From assembly GCF_022682495.2 (NCBI RefSeq), contig NW_026527467.1, positions 455,673 to 519,672 on the forward strand: DNA of 64,000 bases. The letters are read 5' to 3'. Below are positions 9,324 through 21,688 of this stretch, in pieces; within the stretch, counting starts at the first letter, position 1, and the number at the start of each line of letters is the position of its first letter. Under the pieces are notes generated by a model. That model did no database searches, had not been told where the DNA came from, and saw only the letters and a program-made list of their open reading frames with translations. Source of the DNA: Desmodus rotundus. Lineage: Eukaryota; Chordata; Mammalia; Chiroptera; Phyllostomidae. The position numbers and the translations under genes are program-made.

Positions 9324-10751
9324 GAGGTCACAGCAGTTTTACAGGGTCCCTGCGCACCTGTTCGGGGAAACAGAAGCCCTCCCTGCCACTCAGAGGACCG
9401 CACGATTTCCCACAGGCCACACTGCCTAGCAGCACCTTCAGCCCCGCACAGACCGTGTGCTAAGGACAGACTTGGGTACCGGGGGCATGGGCGGGGGATT
9501 TCCCATGGAACTCTCTAAGGGCCCGGCGCCCTGTGTGGCCGGGGGAGTGCCCATGCCGTTCCTTGACCCCGCAGGACACTTGCATCCAGCAATAAGCAGC
9601 CCTCTGCCTCCACGGGGCTCAAACACCTGGGCCCGGTGTGCGGGCACCTGGCGTACGTGGAGGCAAACCCGCCGACCCCTCTGGCCCGAACCCACCACTG
9701 CGAAGATCCCCCTTTTCTTCCATCCGTAAAGGGGTCACGCTTGAGGAGTGGAAGAACATGGGGAGGCCCCCAGGAGATGGCTTTTCTCCGAGCCGCGGCT
9801 GGCTCGTTTCGGGCCTATATGTGGGCCGCGCATACGCACTCAGGCTCCCAAGCACACACCTCCCTCGGCTCACCTGACCCACCCTTTAGAGGTCACAGCA
9901 GTTCCACAGGGTCCCTGGGCACCTGTCCGTGGACACAGGAGCCCTCCCTGCCACCTAGAGGACCACGCGATTTCCGCTGGGGAACACTGCCCAGAAGCAC
10001 TCCCAGCCTCGCAAAGACACTGTGCGCAGGATAGACTTGTGGACCAGGGGCCTGGGCGGGGAATTTTCCAGGGAACTCTCTAAAGGCCAGGTGCCCTCTG
10101 TCGCCCTGGGAGTGCCCACGCCCTCCCTTAACCCTGCAGGACACTATCATCCAGCAATAAGGAGCCCTCTGCCTCCACGGGGCTCAAACACCTGGGCCGG
10201 TTGTGCGAGCACCTGGCGTACGTGCAGGCAAACCCGCAAACCCCTCTGGCCCGAACCCACCACTGCGAAGATCCCCCTTTTCTTCCATCCGTAAAGGGGT
10301 CCTCCTTGAGGAGTGGAGGGACATGGGGAGGCCCCCAGGAGATGGCTTTTCTCCGAGCCGCGGCTGGCTGGTTTCGGGCCTATACGTGAGCCGCGAGTGC
10401 GCACTCAGGCTCCCCACCACAAGCCTCCCTCGGGTCACGGGACTCACCCTTGAGGTGTCTCCTGACCCACCCCTGAGGGGTCACATGACCCACCTCTGAG
10501 GGGTCACGTGACCCAACACTGAGTGGTCACGTGACCCACCCCTGAGGGGTCTCGTGACCCACCCCTGAGGGGTCACATGACCCGCCCCTGAGGGGTCACG
10601 TGACCCACCCTTGAGGAGTCTCGTGACCCACCCTTTTGGGGTCACGTGACCCGACCTTGAGGGGTCTAATGACCCACCCTTGAGGGGTCCCCTGACACAC
10701 CCTTGGGAGGTCACCTGCCCCACCCTTGAGGGGTCATATGACCCACCTTGA
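9324..10751 (+). repeat. BA unit 7 (subtype Y)
   Basis: B1 at 9324-9888, A at 9889-10447 with AACCCGCAAACCCC and TGAGCCGCGAGTG, tract at 10448-10751 (304 bp). Total length 1,428 bp is the same as in units 12295 and 15312. Confidence 0.93.
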
Positions 10752-12294
10752 GAGGTCACAGCAGTTTTACAGGGTCCCTGCGCACCTGTTCGGGGAATCA
10801 GAAGCCCTCCCTGCCACTCAGAGGACCGCACGATTTCCCACAGGCCACACTGCCTAGCAGCACCTTCAGCCCCGCACAGACCGTGTGCTAAGGACAGACT
10901 TGGGTACCGGGGGCATGGGCGGGGGATTTCCCATGGAACTCTCTAAGGGCCCGGCGCCCTGTGTGGCCGGGGGAGTGCCCATGCCGTTCCTTGACCCCGC
11001 AGGACACTTGCATCCAGCAATAAGCAGCCCTCTGCCTCCACGGGGCTCAAACACCTGGGCCCGGTGTGCGGGCACCTGGCGTACATGGAGGCAAACCCGC
11101 CGACCCCTCTGGCCCGAACCCACCACTGCGAAGATCCCCCTTTTCTTCCATCCGTAAAGGGGTCACGCTTGAGGAGTGGAAGAACATGGGGAGGCCCCCA
11201 GGAGATGGCTTTTCTCCGAGCCGCGGCTGGCTCGTTTCGGGCCTATATGTGGGCCGCGCATGCGCACTCAGGCTCCCAAGCACACACCTCCCTCGGCTCA
11301 CCTGACCCACCCTTTAGAGGTCACAGCAGTTCCACAGGGTCCCTGGGCACCTGTCCGTGGACACAGGAGCCCTCTCTGCCACCTAGAGGACCACGCGATT
11401 TCCGCTGGGGAACACTGCCCAGAAGCACTCCCAGCCTGGCACAGACACTGTGCGCAGGATAGACTTGTGGACCAGGGGCCTGGGCGGGGAATTTTCCAGG
11501 GAACTCTCTAAAGGCCAGGTGCCCTCTGTCGCCCTGGGAGTGCCCACGCCCTCCCTTAACCCTGCAGGACACTATCATCCAGCAATAAGCAGCCCTCTGC
11601 CTCCACGGGGCTCAAACACCTGGGCCGGTTGTGCGAGCACCTGGCGTACGTGCAGGCAAACCCGCAGACCCCTCTGGCCCGAACCCACCACTGCGAAGAT
11701 CCCCCTTTTCTTCCATCCGTAAAGGGGTCCTCCTTGAGGAGTGGAGGGACATGGGGAGGCCCCCAGGAGATGGCTTTTCTCCGAGCCGCGGCTGGCTGGT
11801 TTCGGGCCTATACGTGGGCCGCGCGTGCGCACTCAGGCTCCCCACCACAAGCCTCCCTCGGGTCACGGGACTCACCCCTGAGGGGTCTGGTTACCCACCC
11901 CTGAAGGGTCACTTCACCTACCCCTGAGGGGTCACGTGACCCAACCCTGAGGGGTCACTTGACCCACCCCTGTGGGGTCACGTGACGCACCCCTGAGGGG
12001 TCACATGACCAACCCCTGTGGGGTCACGTGACCCAACACTGAGTGGTCACGTGACCCACCCCTGAGGGGTCTCGTGACCCACCCCTGAGGGGTCACGTGA
12101 CCCACCCCTGAGGGGTCACATGACCCGCCCCTGAGGGGTCACGTGACCCACCCTTGAGGAGTCTCGTGACCCACACTTTTGGGGTCACGTGACCCGCCCT
12201 TGAGGGGTCTCGTGACCCACCTTTGCGGGGTCCCGTGACCCACCTTTGGGAGGTCACCTGCCCCACCCTTGAGGGGTCACATGACCCACCTTGA
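10752..12294 (+). repeat. BA unit 8 (subtype X)
   Basis: B1 at 10752-11316, A at 11317-11875, tract at 11876-12294 (419 bp). It carries the X alleles of unit 7528. A private GGGGAATCAG replaces GGGGAAACAG near 10795. Confidence 0.93.
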
Positions 12295-13722
12295 GAGGTC
12301 ACAGCAGTTTTACAGGGTCCCTGCGCACCTGTTCGGGGAAACAGAAGCCCTCCCTGCCACTCACAGGACTGCACGATTTCCCAAAGGCCACACTGCCTAG
12401 CAGCACCTTCAGCCCCGCACAGACCGTGTGCTAAGGACAGACTTGGGTACCGGGGGCATGGGCGGGGGATTTCCCATGGAACTCTCTAAGGGCCCGGCGC
12501 CCTGTGTGGCCGGGGGAGTGCCCATGCCGTTCCTTGACCCCGCAGGACACTTGCATCCAGCAATAAGCAGCCCTCTGCCTCCACGGGGCTCAAACACCTG
12601 GGCCCGGTGTGCGGGCACCTGGCGTACGTGGAGGCAAACCCGCCGACCCCTCTGGCCCGAACCCACCACTGCGAAGATCCCCCTTTTCTTCCATCCGTAA
12701 AGGGGTCACGCTTGAGGAGTGGAAGAACATGGGGAGGCCCCCAGGAGATGGCTTTTCTCCGAGCTGCGGCTGGCTCGTTTCGGGCCTATATGTGGGCCGC
12801 GCATACGCACTCAGGCTCCCAAGCACACACCTCCCTCGGCTCACCTGACCCACCCTTTAGAGGTCACAGCAGTTCCACAGGGTCCCTGGGCACCTGTCCG
12901 TGGACACAGGAGCCCTCCCTGCCACCTAGAGGACCACGCGATTTCCGCTGGGGAACACTGCCCAGAAGCACTCCCAGCCTTGCAAAGACACTGTGCGCAG
13001 GATAGACTTGTGGACCAGGGGCCTGGGCGGGGAATTTTCCAGGGAACTCTCTAAAGGCCAGGTGCCCTCTGTCGCCCTGGGAGTGCCCACGCCCTCCCTT
13101 AACCCTGCAGGACACTATCATCCAGCAATAAGGAGCCCTCTGCCTCCACGGGGCTCAAACACCTGGGCCGGTTGTGCGAGCACCTGGCGTACGTGCAGGC
13201 AAACCCGCAAACCCCTCTGGCCCGAACCCACCACTGCGAAGATCCCCCTTTTCTTCCATCCGTAAAGGGGTCCTCCTTGAGGAGTGGAGGGACATGGGGA
13301 GGCCCCCAGGAGATGGCTTTTCTCCGAGCCGCGGCTGGCTGGTTTCGGGCCTATACGTGAGCCGCGAGTGCGCACTCAGGCTCCCCACCACAAGCCTCCC
13401 TCGGGTCACGGGACTCACCCTTGAGGTGTCTCCTGACCCACCCCTGAGGGGTCACATGACCCACCTCTGAGGGGTCACGTGACCCAACACTGAGTGGTCA
13501 CGTGACCCACCCCTGAGGGGTCTCGTGACCCACCCCTGAGGGGTCACATGACCCGCCCCTGAGGGGTCACGTGACCCACCCTTGAGGAGTCTCGTGACCC
13601 ACCCTTTTGGGGTCACGTGACCCGACCTTGAGGGGTCTAATGACCCACCCTTGAGGGGTCCCCTGACACACCCTTGGGAGGTCACCTGCCCCACCCTTGA
13701 GGGGTCATATGACCCACCTTGA
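12295..13722 (+). repeat. BA unit 9 (subtype Y)
   Basis: B1 at 12295-12859, A at 12860-13418, tract at 13419-13722 (304 bp). It shares CTCACAGGACTGCACG and TTCCCAAAGGCC with unit 15312. Private changes are GAGCTGCGGC (12761) and CAGCCTTGCAAAG. Confidence 0.93.
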
Positions 13723-15311
13723 GAGGTCACAGCAGTTTTACAGGGTCCCTGCGCACCTGTTCGGGGAAACAGAAGCCCTCCCTGCCACTCAGAGGACCGC
13801 ACGATTTCCCACAGGCCACACTGCCTAGCAGCACCTTCAGCCCCGCACAGACCGTGTGCTAAGGACAGACTTGGGTACCGGGGGCATGGGCGGGGGATTT
13901 CCCATGGAACTCTCTAAGGGCCCGGCGCCCTGTGTGGCCGGGGGAGTGCCCATGCCGTTCCTTGACCCCGCAGGACACTTGCATCCAGCAATAAGCAGCC
14001 CTCTGCCTCCACGGGGCTCAAACACCTGGGCCCGGTGTGCGGGCACCTGGCGTACATGGAGGCAAACCCGCCGACCCCTCTGGCCCGAACCCACCACTGC
14101 GAAGATCCCCCTTTTCTTCCATCCGTAAAGGGGTCACGCTTGAGGAGTGGAAGAACATGGGGAGGCCCCCAGGAGATGGCTTTTCTCCGAGCCGCGGCTG
14201 GCTCGTTTCGGGCCTATATGTGGGCCGCGCATGCGCACTCAGGCTCCCAAGCACACACCTCCCTCGGCTCACCTGACCCACCCTTTAGAGGTCACAGCAG
14301 TTCCACAGGGTCCCTGGGCACCTGTCCGTGGACACAGGAGCCCTCTCTGCCACCTAGAGGACCACGCGATTTCCGCTGGGGAACACTGCCCAGAAGCACT
14401 CCCAGCCTGGCACAGACACTGTGCGCAGGATAGACTTGTGGACCAGGGGCCTGGGCGGGGAATTTTCCAGGGAACTCTCTAAAGGCCAGGTGCCCTCTGT
14501 CGCCCTGGGAGTGCCCACGCCCTCCCTTAACCCTGCAGGACACTATCATCCAGCAATAAGCAGCCCTCTGCCTCCACGGGGCTCAAACACCTGGGCCGGT
14601 TGTGCGAGCACCTGGCGTACGTGCAGGCAAACCCGCAGACCCCTCTGGCCCGAACCCACCACTGCGAAGATCCCCCTTTTCTTCCATCCGTAAAGGGGTC
14701 CTCCTTGAGGAGTGGAGGGACATGGGGAGGCCCCCAGGAGATGGCTTTTCTCCGAGCCGCGGCTGGCTGGTTTCGGGCCTATACGTGGGCCGCGCGTGCG
14801 CACTCAGGCTCCCCACCACAAGCCTCCCTCGGGTCACGGGACTCACCCCTGAGGGGTCTGGTTACCCACCCCTGAAGGGTCACTTCACCTACCCCTGAGG
14901 GGTCACGTGACCCAACCCTGAGGGGTCACTTGACCCACCCCTGTGGGGTCACGTGACGCACCCCTGAGGGGTCACATGACCAACCCCTGTGGGGTCACGT
15001 GACCCAACACTGAGTGGTCACGTGACCCACCCCTGAGGGGTCTCGTGACCCACCCCTGAGGGGTCACGTGACCCACCCCTGAGGGGTCACATGACCCGCC
15101 CCTGAGGGGTCACGTGACCCACCCTTGAGGAGTCTCGTGACCCACACTTTTGGGGTCACGTGACCCGCCCTTGAGGGGTCTCGTGACCCACCCTTTTGGG
15201 GTCACGTGACCCGCCCTTGAGGGGTCTCGTGACCCACCTTTGCGGGGTCCCGTGACCCACCTTTGGGAGGTCACCTGCCCCACCCTTGAGGGGTCACATG
15301 ACCCACCTTGA
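13723..15311 (+). repeat. BA unit 10 (subtype X)
   Basis: B1 at 13723-14287, A at 14288-14846, tract at 14847-15311 (465 bp). This is the third X copy. It differs in length from the other X copies only by whole 23-bp monomers. Confidence 0.93.
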
Positions 15312-16739
15312 GAGGTCACAGCAGTTTTACAGGGTCCCTGCGCACCTGTTCGGGGAAACAGAAGCCCTCCCTGCCACTCACAGGACTGCACGATTTCCCA
15401 AAGGCCACACTGCCTAGCAGCACCTTCAGCCCCGCACAGACCGTGTGCTAAGGACAGACTTGGGTACCGGGGGCATGGGCGGGGGATTTCCCATGGAACT
15501 CTCTAAGGGCCCGGCGCCCTGTGTGGCCGGGGGAGTGCCCATGCCGTTCCTTGACCCCGCAGGACACTTGCATCCAGCAATAAGCAGCCCTCTGCCTCCA
15601 CGGGGCTCAAACACCTGGGCCCGGTGTGCGGGCACCTGGCGTACGTGGAGGCAAACCCGCCGACCCCTCTGGCCCGAACCCACCACTGCGAAGATCCCCC
15701 TTTTCTTCCATCCGTAAAGGGGTCACGCTTGAGGAGTGGAAGAACATGGGGAGGCCCCCAGGAGATGGCTTTTCTCCGAGCCGCGGCTGGCTCGTTTCGG
15801 GCCTATATGTGGGCCGCGCATACGCACTCAGGCTCCCAAGCACACACCTCCCTCGGCTCACCTGACCCACCCTTTAGAGGTCACAGCAGTTCCACAGGGT
15901 CCCTGGGCACCTGTCCGTGGACACAGGAGCCCTCCCTGCCACCTAGAGGACCACGCGATTTCCGCTGGGGAACACTGCCCAGAAGCACTCCCAGCCTCGC
16001 AAAGACACTGTGCGCAGGATAGACTTGTGGACCAGGGGCCTGGGCGGGGAATTTTCCAGGGAACTCTCTAAAGGCCAGGTGCCCTCTGTCGCCCTGGGAG
16101 TGCCCACGCCCTCCCTTAACCCTGCAGGACACTATCATCCAGCAATAAGGAGCCCTCTGCCTCCACGGGGCTCAAACACCTGGGCCGGTTGTGCGAGCAC
16201 CTGGCGTACGTGCAGGCAAACCCGCAAACCCCTCTGGCCCGAACCCACCACTGCGAAGATCCCCCTTTTCTTCCATCCGTAAAGGGGTCCTCCTTGAGGA
16301 GTGGAGGGACATGGGGAGGCCCCCAGGAGATGGCTTTTCTCCGAGCCGCGGCTGGCTGGTTTCGGGCCTATACGTGAGCCGCGAGTGCGCACTCAGGCTC
16401 CCCACCACAAGCCTCCCTCGGGTCACGGGACTCACCCTTGAGGTGTCTCCTGACCCACCCCTGAGGGGTCACATGACCCACCTCTGAGGGGTCACGTGAC
16501 CCAACACTGAGTGGTCACGTGACCCACCCCTGAGGGGTCTCGTGACCCACCCCTGAGGGGTCACATGACCCGCCCCTGAGGGGTCACGTGACCCACCCTT
16601 GAGGAGTCTCGTGACCCACCCTTTTGGGGTCACGTGACCCGACCTTGAGGGGTCTAATGACCCACCCTTGAGGGGTCCCCTGACACACCCTTGGGAGGTC
16701 ACCTGCCCCACCCTTGAGGGGTCATATGACCCACCTTGA
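15312..16739 (+). repeat. BA unit 11 (subtype Y)
   Basis: B1 at 15312-15876, A at 15877-16435, tract at 16436-16739 (304 bp). This is the third Y copy, sharing CTCACAGGACTGCACG with unit 12295. Confidence 0.93.
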
Positions 16740-18121
16740 GAGGTCACAGCAGTTTTACAGGGTCCCTGCGCACCTGTTCGGGGAAACAGAAGCCCTCCCT
16801 GCCACTCAGAGGACCGCACGATTTCCCACAGGCCACACTGCCTAGCAGCACCTTCAGCCCCGCACAGACCGTGTGCTAAGGACAGACTTGGGTACCGGGG
16901 GCATGGGCGGGGGATTTCCCATGGAACTCTCTAAGGGCCCGGCGCCCTGTGTGGCCGGGGGAGTGCCCATGCCGTTCCTTGACCCCGCAGGACACTTGCA
17001 TCCAGCAATAAGCAGCCCTCTGCCTCCACGGGGCTCAAACACCTGGGCCCGGTGTGCGGGCACCTGGCGTACGTGGAGGCAAACCCGCCGACCCCTCTGG
17101 CCCGAACCCACCACTGCGAAGATCCCCCTTTTCTTCCATCCGTAAAGGGGTCACGCTTGAGGAGTGGAAGAACATGGGGAGGCCCCCAGGAGATGGCTTT
17201 TCTCCGAGCCACGGCTGGCTCGTTTCGGGCCTATACGTGGGCCACGCATGCGCACTCAGGCTCCCAAGCACACACCTCCCTCGGCTCACCTGACCCACCC
17301 TTTAGAGGTCACAGCAGTTCCACAGGGTCCCTGGGCACCTGTCCGTGGACACAGGAGCCCTCCCTGCCCCCTAGAGGACCACGCGATTTCCGCTGGGGAA
17401 CACTGCCCAGAAGCACTCCCAGCCTCGCAAAGACACTGTGCGCAGGATTGACTTGTGGACCAGGGGCCTGGGCGGGGAATTTTCCAGGGAACTCTCTAAA
17501 GGCCAGGTGCCCTCTGTCGCCCTGGGAGTGCCCACGCCCTCCCTTAACCCTGCAGGACACTATCATCCAGCAATAAGGAGCCCTCTGCCTCCACGGGGCT
17601 CAAACACCTGGGCCGGTTGTGCGAGCACCTGGCGTACGTGCAGGCAAACCCGCAGACCCCTCTGGCCCGAACCCACCACTGCGAAGATCCCCCTTTTCTT
17701 CCATCCGTAAAGGGGTCCTCCTTGAGGAGTGGAGGGACATGGGGAGGCCCCCAGGAGATGGCTTTTCTCCGAGCCGCGGCTGGCTGGTTTCGGGCCTATA
17801 CGTGGGCCGCGCGTGCGCACTCAGGCTCCCCACCACAAGCCTCCCTCGGGTCACGGGACTCACCCTTGAGGTGTCTCCTGACCCACCCTGGAGGAGTCAC
17901 GTGACCCACCCCTGAGGGGTCACGTGACCCACCCTTGAGGAGTCTCGTAACCCACACTTTTGGGGTCACGTGACCCGCCCTTGAGGGGTCTCGTGACCCA
18001 CCCTTTTGGGGTCACGTGACCCGCCCTTGAGGGGTCTCGTGACCCACCTTTGCGGGGTCCCGTGACCCACCTTTGGGAGGTCACCTGCCCCACCCTTGAG
18101 GGGTCACATGACCCACCTTGA
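16740..18121 (+). repeat. BA unit 12
   Basis: B1 at 16740-17304, A at 17305-17863, tract at 17864-18121 (258 bp, the shortest complete tract). It is paralogous to unit 897; the 138-bp length difference equals six monomers. Confidence 0.93.
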
Positions 18122-19099
18122 GAGGTCACAGCAGTTTTACAGGGTCCCTGCGCACCTGTTCGGGGAAACAGAAGCCCTCCCTGCCACTCAGAGGACCGCA
18201 CGATTTCCCACAGGCCACACTGCCTAGCAGCACCTTCAGCCCCGAACAGACCGTGTGCTAAGGACAGACTTGGGTACCGGGGGCATGGGCGGGGGATTTC
18301 CCATGGAACTCTCTAAGGGCCCGGCGCCCTGTGTGGCCGGGGGAGTGCCCAGGCGGTTCCTTGACCCCGCAGGACACTTGCATCCAGCAATAAGCAGCCC
18401 TCTGCCTCCACGGGGCTCAAACACCTGGGCCCGGTGTGCGGGCACCTGGCGTACGTGGAGGCAAACCCGCCGACCCTTCTGGCCCGAACCCACCACTGCA
18501 AAGATCCCCCTTTTCTTCCATCCGTAAAGGGGTCCTCCTTGAGGAGTGGAGGAACATGGGGAGGCCCCCAGGAGATGGCTTTTCTCCGAGCCGCGGCTGG
18601 CTGGTTTCGGGCCTATACGTGGGCCGCGCGTGCGCACTCCGGCTCCCCACCACAAGCCTCCCTCGGGTCACAGGACTCACCCCTGTGGGGTCTGGTTACC
18701 CACCCCTGAAGGGTCACTTCACCTACCCCTGAGGGGTCACGTGACCCACCCCTGAGGGGTCACGTGACCCAACCCGGAGGGGTCACTTGGCCCACCCCTG
18801 TGGGGTCACGGGACCAACCCCTGAGGGGTCACATGACCCACCCCTGAGGGGTCACGTGACCCAACCCTGAGTGGTCACGTGACCCACCCCTGAGGGGTCA
18901 CATGACCCGCCCCTGAGGGGTCACGTGACCCACCCTTTTGGGGTCACGTGACCCGCCATTGAGGGGTCTCGTGACCCACCCTTTTGGGGTCACGTGACCC
19001 GACCTTGAGGGGTCTCGTGACCCACCCTTGAGGGGTCCCCTGACCCACCCTTGGGAGGTCACCTGCCCCACCCTTGAGGGGTCATATGTCCCACCTTGA
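18122..19099 (+). repeat. b unit 13
   Basis: Core at 18122-18680, tract at 18681-19099 (419 bp). It matches unit 2417, including the private GGTCACAGGACTCAC allele. Confidence 0.93.
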
Positions 19100-20664
19100 G
19101 AGGTCACAGCAGTTTTACAGGGTCCCTGCGCACCTGTTCGGGGAAACAGAATCCCTCCCTGCCACTCAGAGGACCCCACGATTTCCCACAGGCCACACTG
19201 CCTAGCAGCACCTTCAGCCCCGAACAGACCGTGTGCTAAGGACAGACTTGGGTACCGGGGGCATGGGCGGGGGATTTCCCATGGAACTCTCTAAGGGCCC
19301 GGCGCCCTGTGTGGCCGGGGGAGTGCCCAGGCGGTTCCTTGACCCCGCAGGACACTTGCATCCAGCAATAAGCAGCCCTCTGCCTCCACGGGGCTCAAAC
19401 ACCTGGGCCCGGTGTGCGGGCACCTGGCGTACGTGGAGGCAAACCCGCCGACCCCTCTGGCCCGAACCCACCACTGCGAAGATCCCCCTTTTCTTCCATC
19501 CGTAAAGGGGTCACGCTTGAGGAGTGGAAGAACATGGGGAGGCCCCCAGGAGATGGCTTTTCTCCGAGCCGCGGCTGGCTCGTTTCGGGCCTATATGTGG
19601 GCCGCGCATACGCACTCAGGCTCCCAAGCACACACCTCCCTCGGCTCACCTGACCCACCCTTTAGAGGTCACAGCAGTTCCACAGGGTCCCTGGGCACCT
19701 GTCCGTGGACACAGGAGCCCTCCCTGCCACCTAGAGGACCACGCGATTTCCGCTGGGGAACACTGCCCAGAAGCACTCCCAGCCTGGCACAGACACTGTG
19801 CGCAGGATAGACTTGTGGACCAGGGGCCTGGGCGGGGAATTTTCCAGGGAACTCTCTAAAGGCCAGGTGCCCTCTGTCGCCCTGGGAGTGCCCACGCCCT
19901 CCCTTAACCCTGCAGGACACTATCATCCAGCAATAAGGAGCCCTCTGCCTCCACGGGGCTCAAACACCTGGGCCGGTTGTGCGAGCACCTGGCGTACGTG
20001 CAGGCAAACCCGCAGACCCCTCTGGCCCGAACCCACCACTGCGAAGATCCCCCTTTTCTTCCATCCGTAAAGGGGTCCTCCTTGAGGAGTGGAGGGACAT
20101 GGGGAGGCCCCCAGGAGATGGCTTTTCTCCGAGCCGCGGCTGGCGGGTTTCGGGCCTATACGTGGGCCGCGCGTGCGCACTCAGGCTCCCCACCACAAGC
20201 CTCCCTCGGGTCACGGGACTCACCCTTGAGGTGTCTCCTGACCCACCCTGGAGGGGTCACGTGACCCACCCCTGAGGGGTAACGTGACCCACCCCTGAGG
20301 GGTCACGTGACCCAACCCGGAGGGGTCACATGGCCCACCCCTGTGGGGTCACGGGACCAACCCCTGAGGGGTCACATGACCCACCCCGAGGGGTCACGTG
20401 ACCCAACCCTGAGTGGTCACGTGACCCACCCCTGAGGGGTCACATGACCCGCCCCTGAGGGGTCACGGGACCCACCCTTGAGGAGTCTCGTGACCCACCC
20501 TTTTGGGGTCACGTGACCCGCCCTTGAGGGGTCTCGTGACCCACCCTTTTGGGGTCACGTGACCCGACCTTGAGGGGTCTCGTGACCCACCCTTGAGGGG
20601 TCCCCTGACCCACCCTTGGGAGGTCACCTGCCCCACCCTTGAGGGGTCATATGTCCCACCTTGA
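19100..20664 (+). repeat. BA unit 14
   Basis: B1 at 19100-19664, A at 19665-20223, tract at 20224-20664 (441 bp). The tract is one base short of the 23n+5 rule because of a CCACCCCGAGGGG monomer near 20383. Confidence 0.93.
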
Positions 20665-21688
20665 GAGGTCACAGCAGTTTTACAGGGTCCCTGCGCACCT
20701 GTTCGGGGAAACAGAAGCCCTCCCTGCCACTCAGAGGACCGCACGATTTCCCACAGGCCACACTGCCTAGCAGCACCTTCAGCCCCGAACAGACCGTGTG
20801 CTAAGGACAGACTTGGGTACCGGGGGCATGGGCGGGGGATTTCCCATGGAACTCTCTAAGGGCCCGGCGCCCTGTGTGGCCGGGGGAGTGCCCAGGCGGT
20901 TCCTTGACCCCGCAGGACACTTGCATCCAGCAATAAGCAGCCCTCTGCCTCCACGGGGCTCAAACACCTGGGCCCGGTGTGCGGGCACCTGGCGTACGTG
21001 GAGGCAAACCCGCCGACCCTTCTGGCCCGAACCCACCACTGCAAAGATCCCCCTTTTCTTCCATCCGTAAAGGGGTCCTCCTTGAGGAGTGGAGGAACAT
21101 GGGGAGGCCCCCAGGAGATGGCTTTTCTCCGAGCCGCGGCTGGCTGGTTTCGGGCCTATACGTGGGCCGCGCGTGTGCACTCAGGCTCCCCACCACAAGC
21201 CTCCCTCGGGTCACGGGACTCACCCCTGAGGGGTCTGGTTACCCACCCCTGAAGGGTCACTTCACCTACCCCTGAGGGGTCACGTGACCCACCCCTGAGG
21301 GGTCACGTGACCCAACCCTGAGGGGTCACTTGACCCACCCCTGTGGGGTCACGTGACGCACCCCTGAGGGGTCACATGACCAACCCCTGTGGGGTCACGT
21401 GACCCAACACTGAGTGGTCACGTGACCCACCCCTGAGGGGTCTCGTGACCCACCCCGGAGGGGTCACGTGACCCGCCCCTGAGGGGTCACGTGACCCACC
21501 CTTGAGGAGTCTCGTGACCCACACTTTTGGGGTCACGTGACCCGCCCTTGAGGGGTCTCGTGACCCACCCTTTTGGGGTCACCTGACCCGCCCTTGAGGG
21601 GTCTCGTGACCCACCTTTGCGGGGTCCCGTGACCCACCTTTGGGAGGTCACCTGCCCCACCCTTGAGGGGTCACATGACCCACCTTGA
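20665..21688 (+). repeat. b unit 15
   Basis: Core at 20665-21223 with a private GCGCGTGTGCAC, tract at 21224-21688 (465 bp). Paralogue of unit 4961. Confidence 0.93.
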
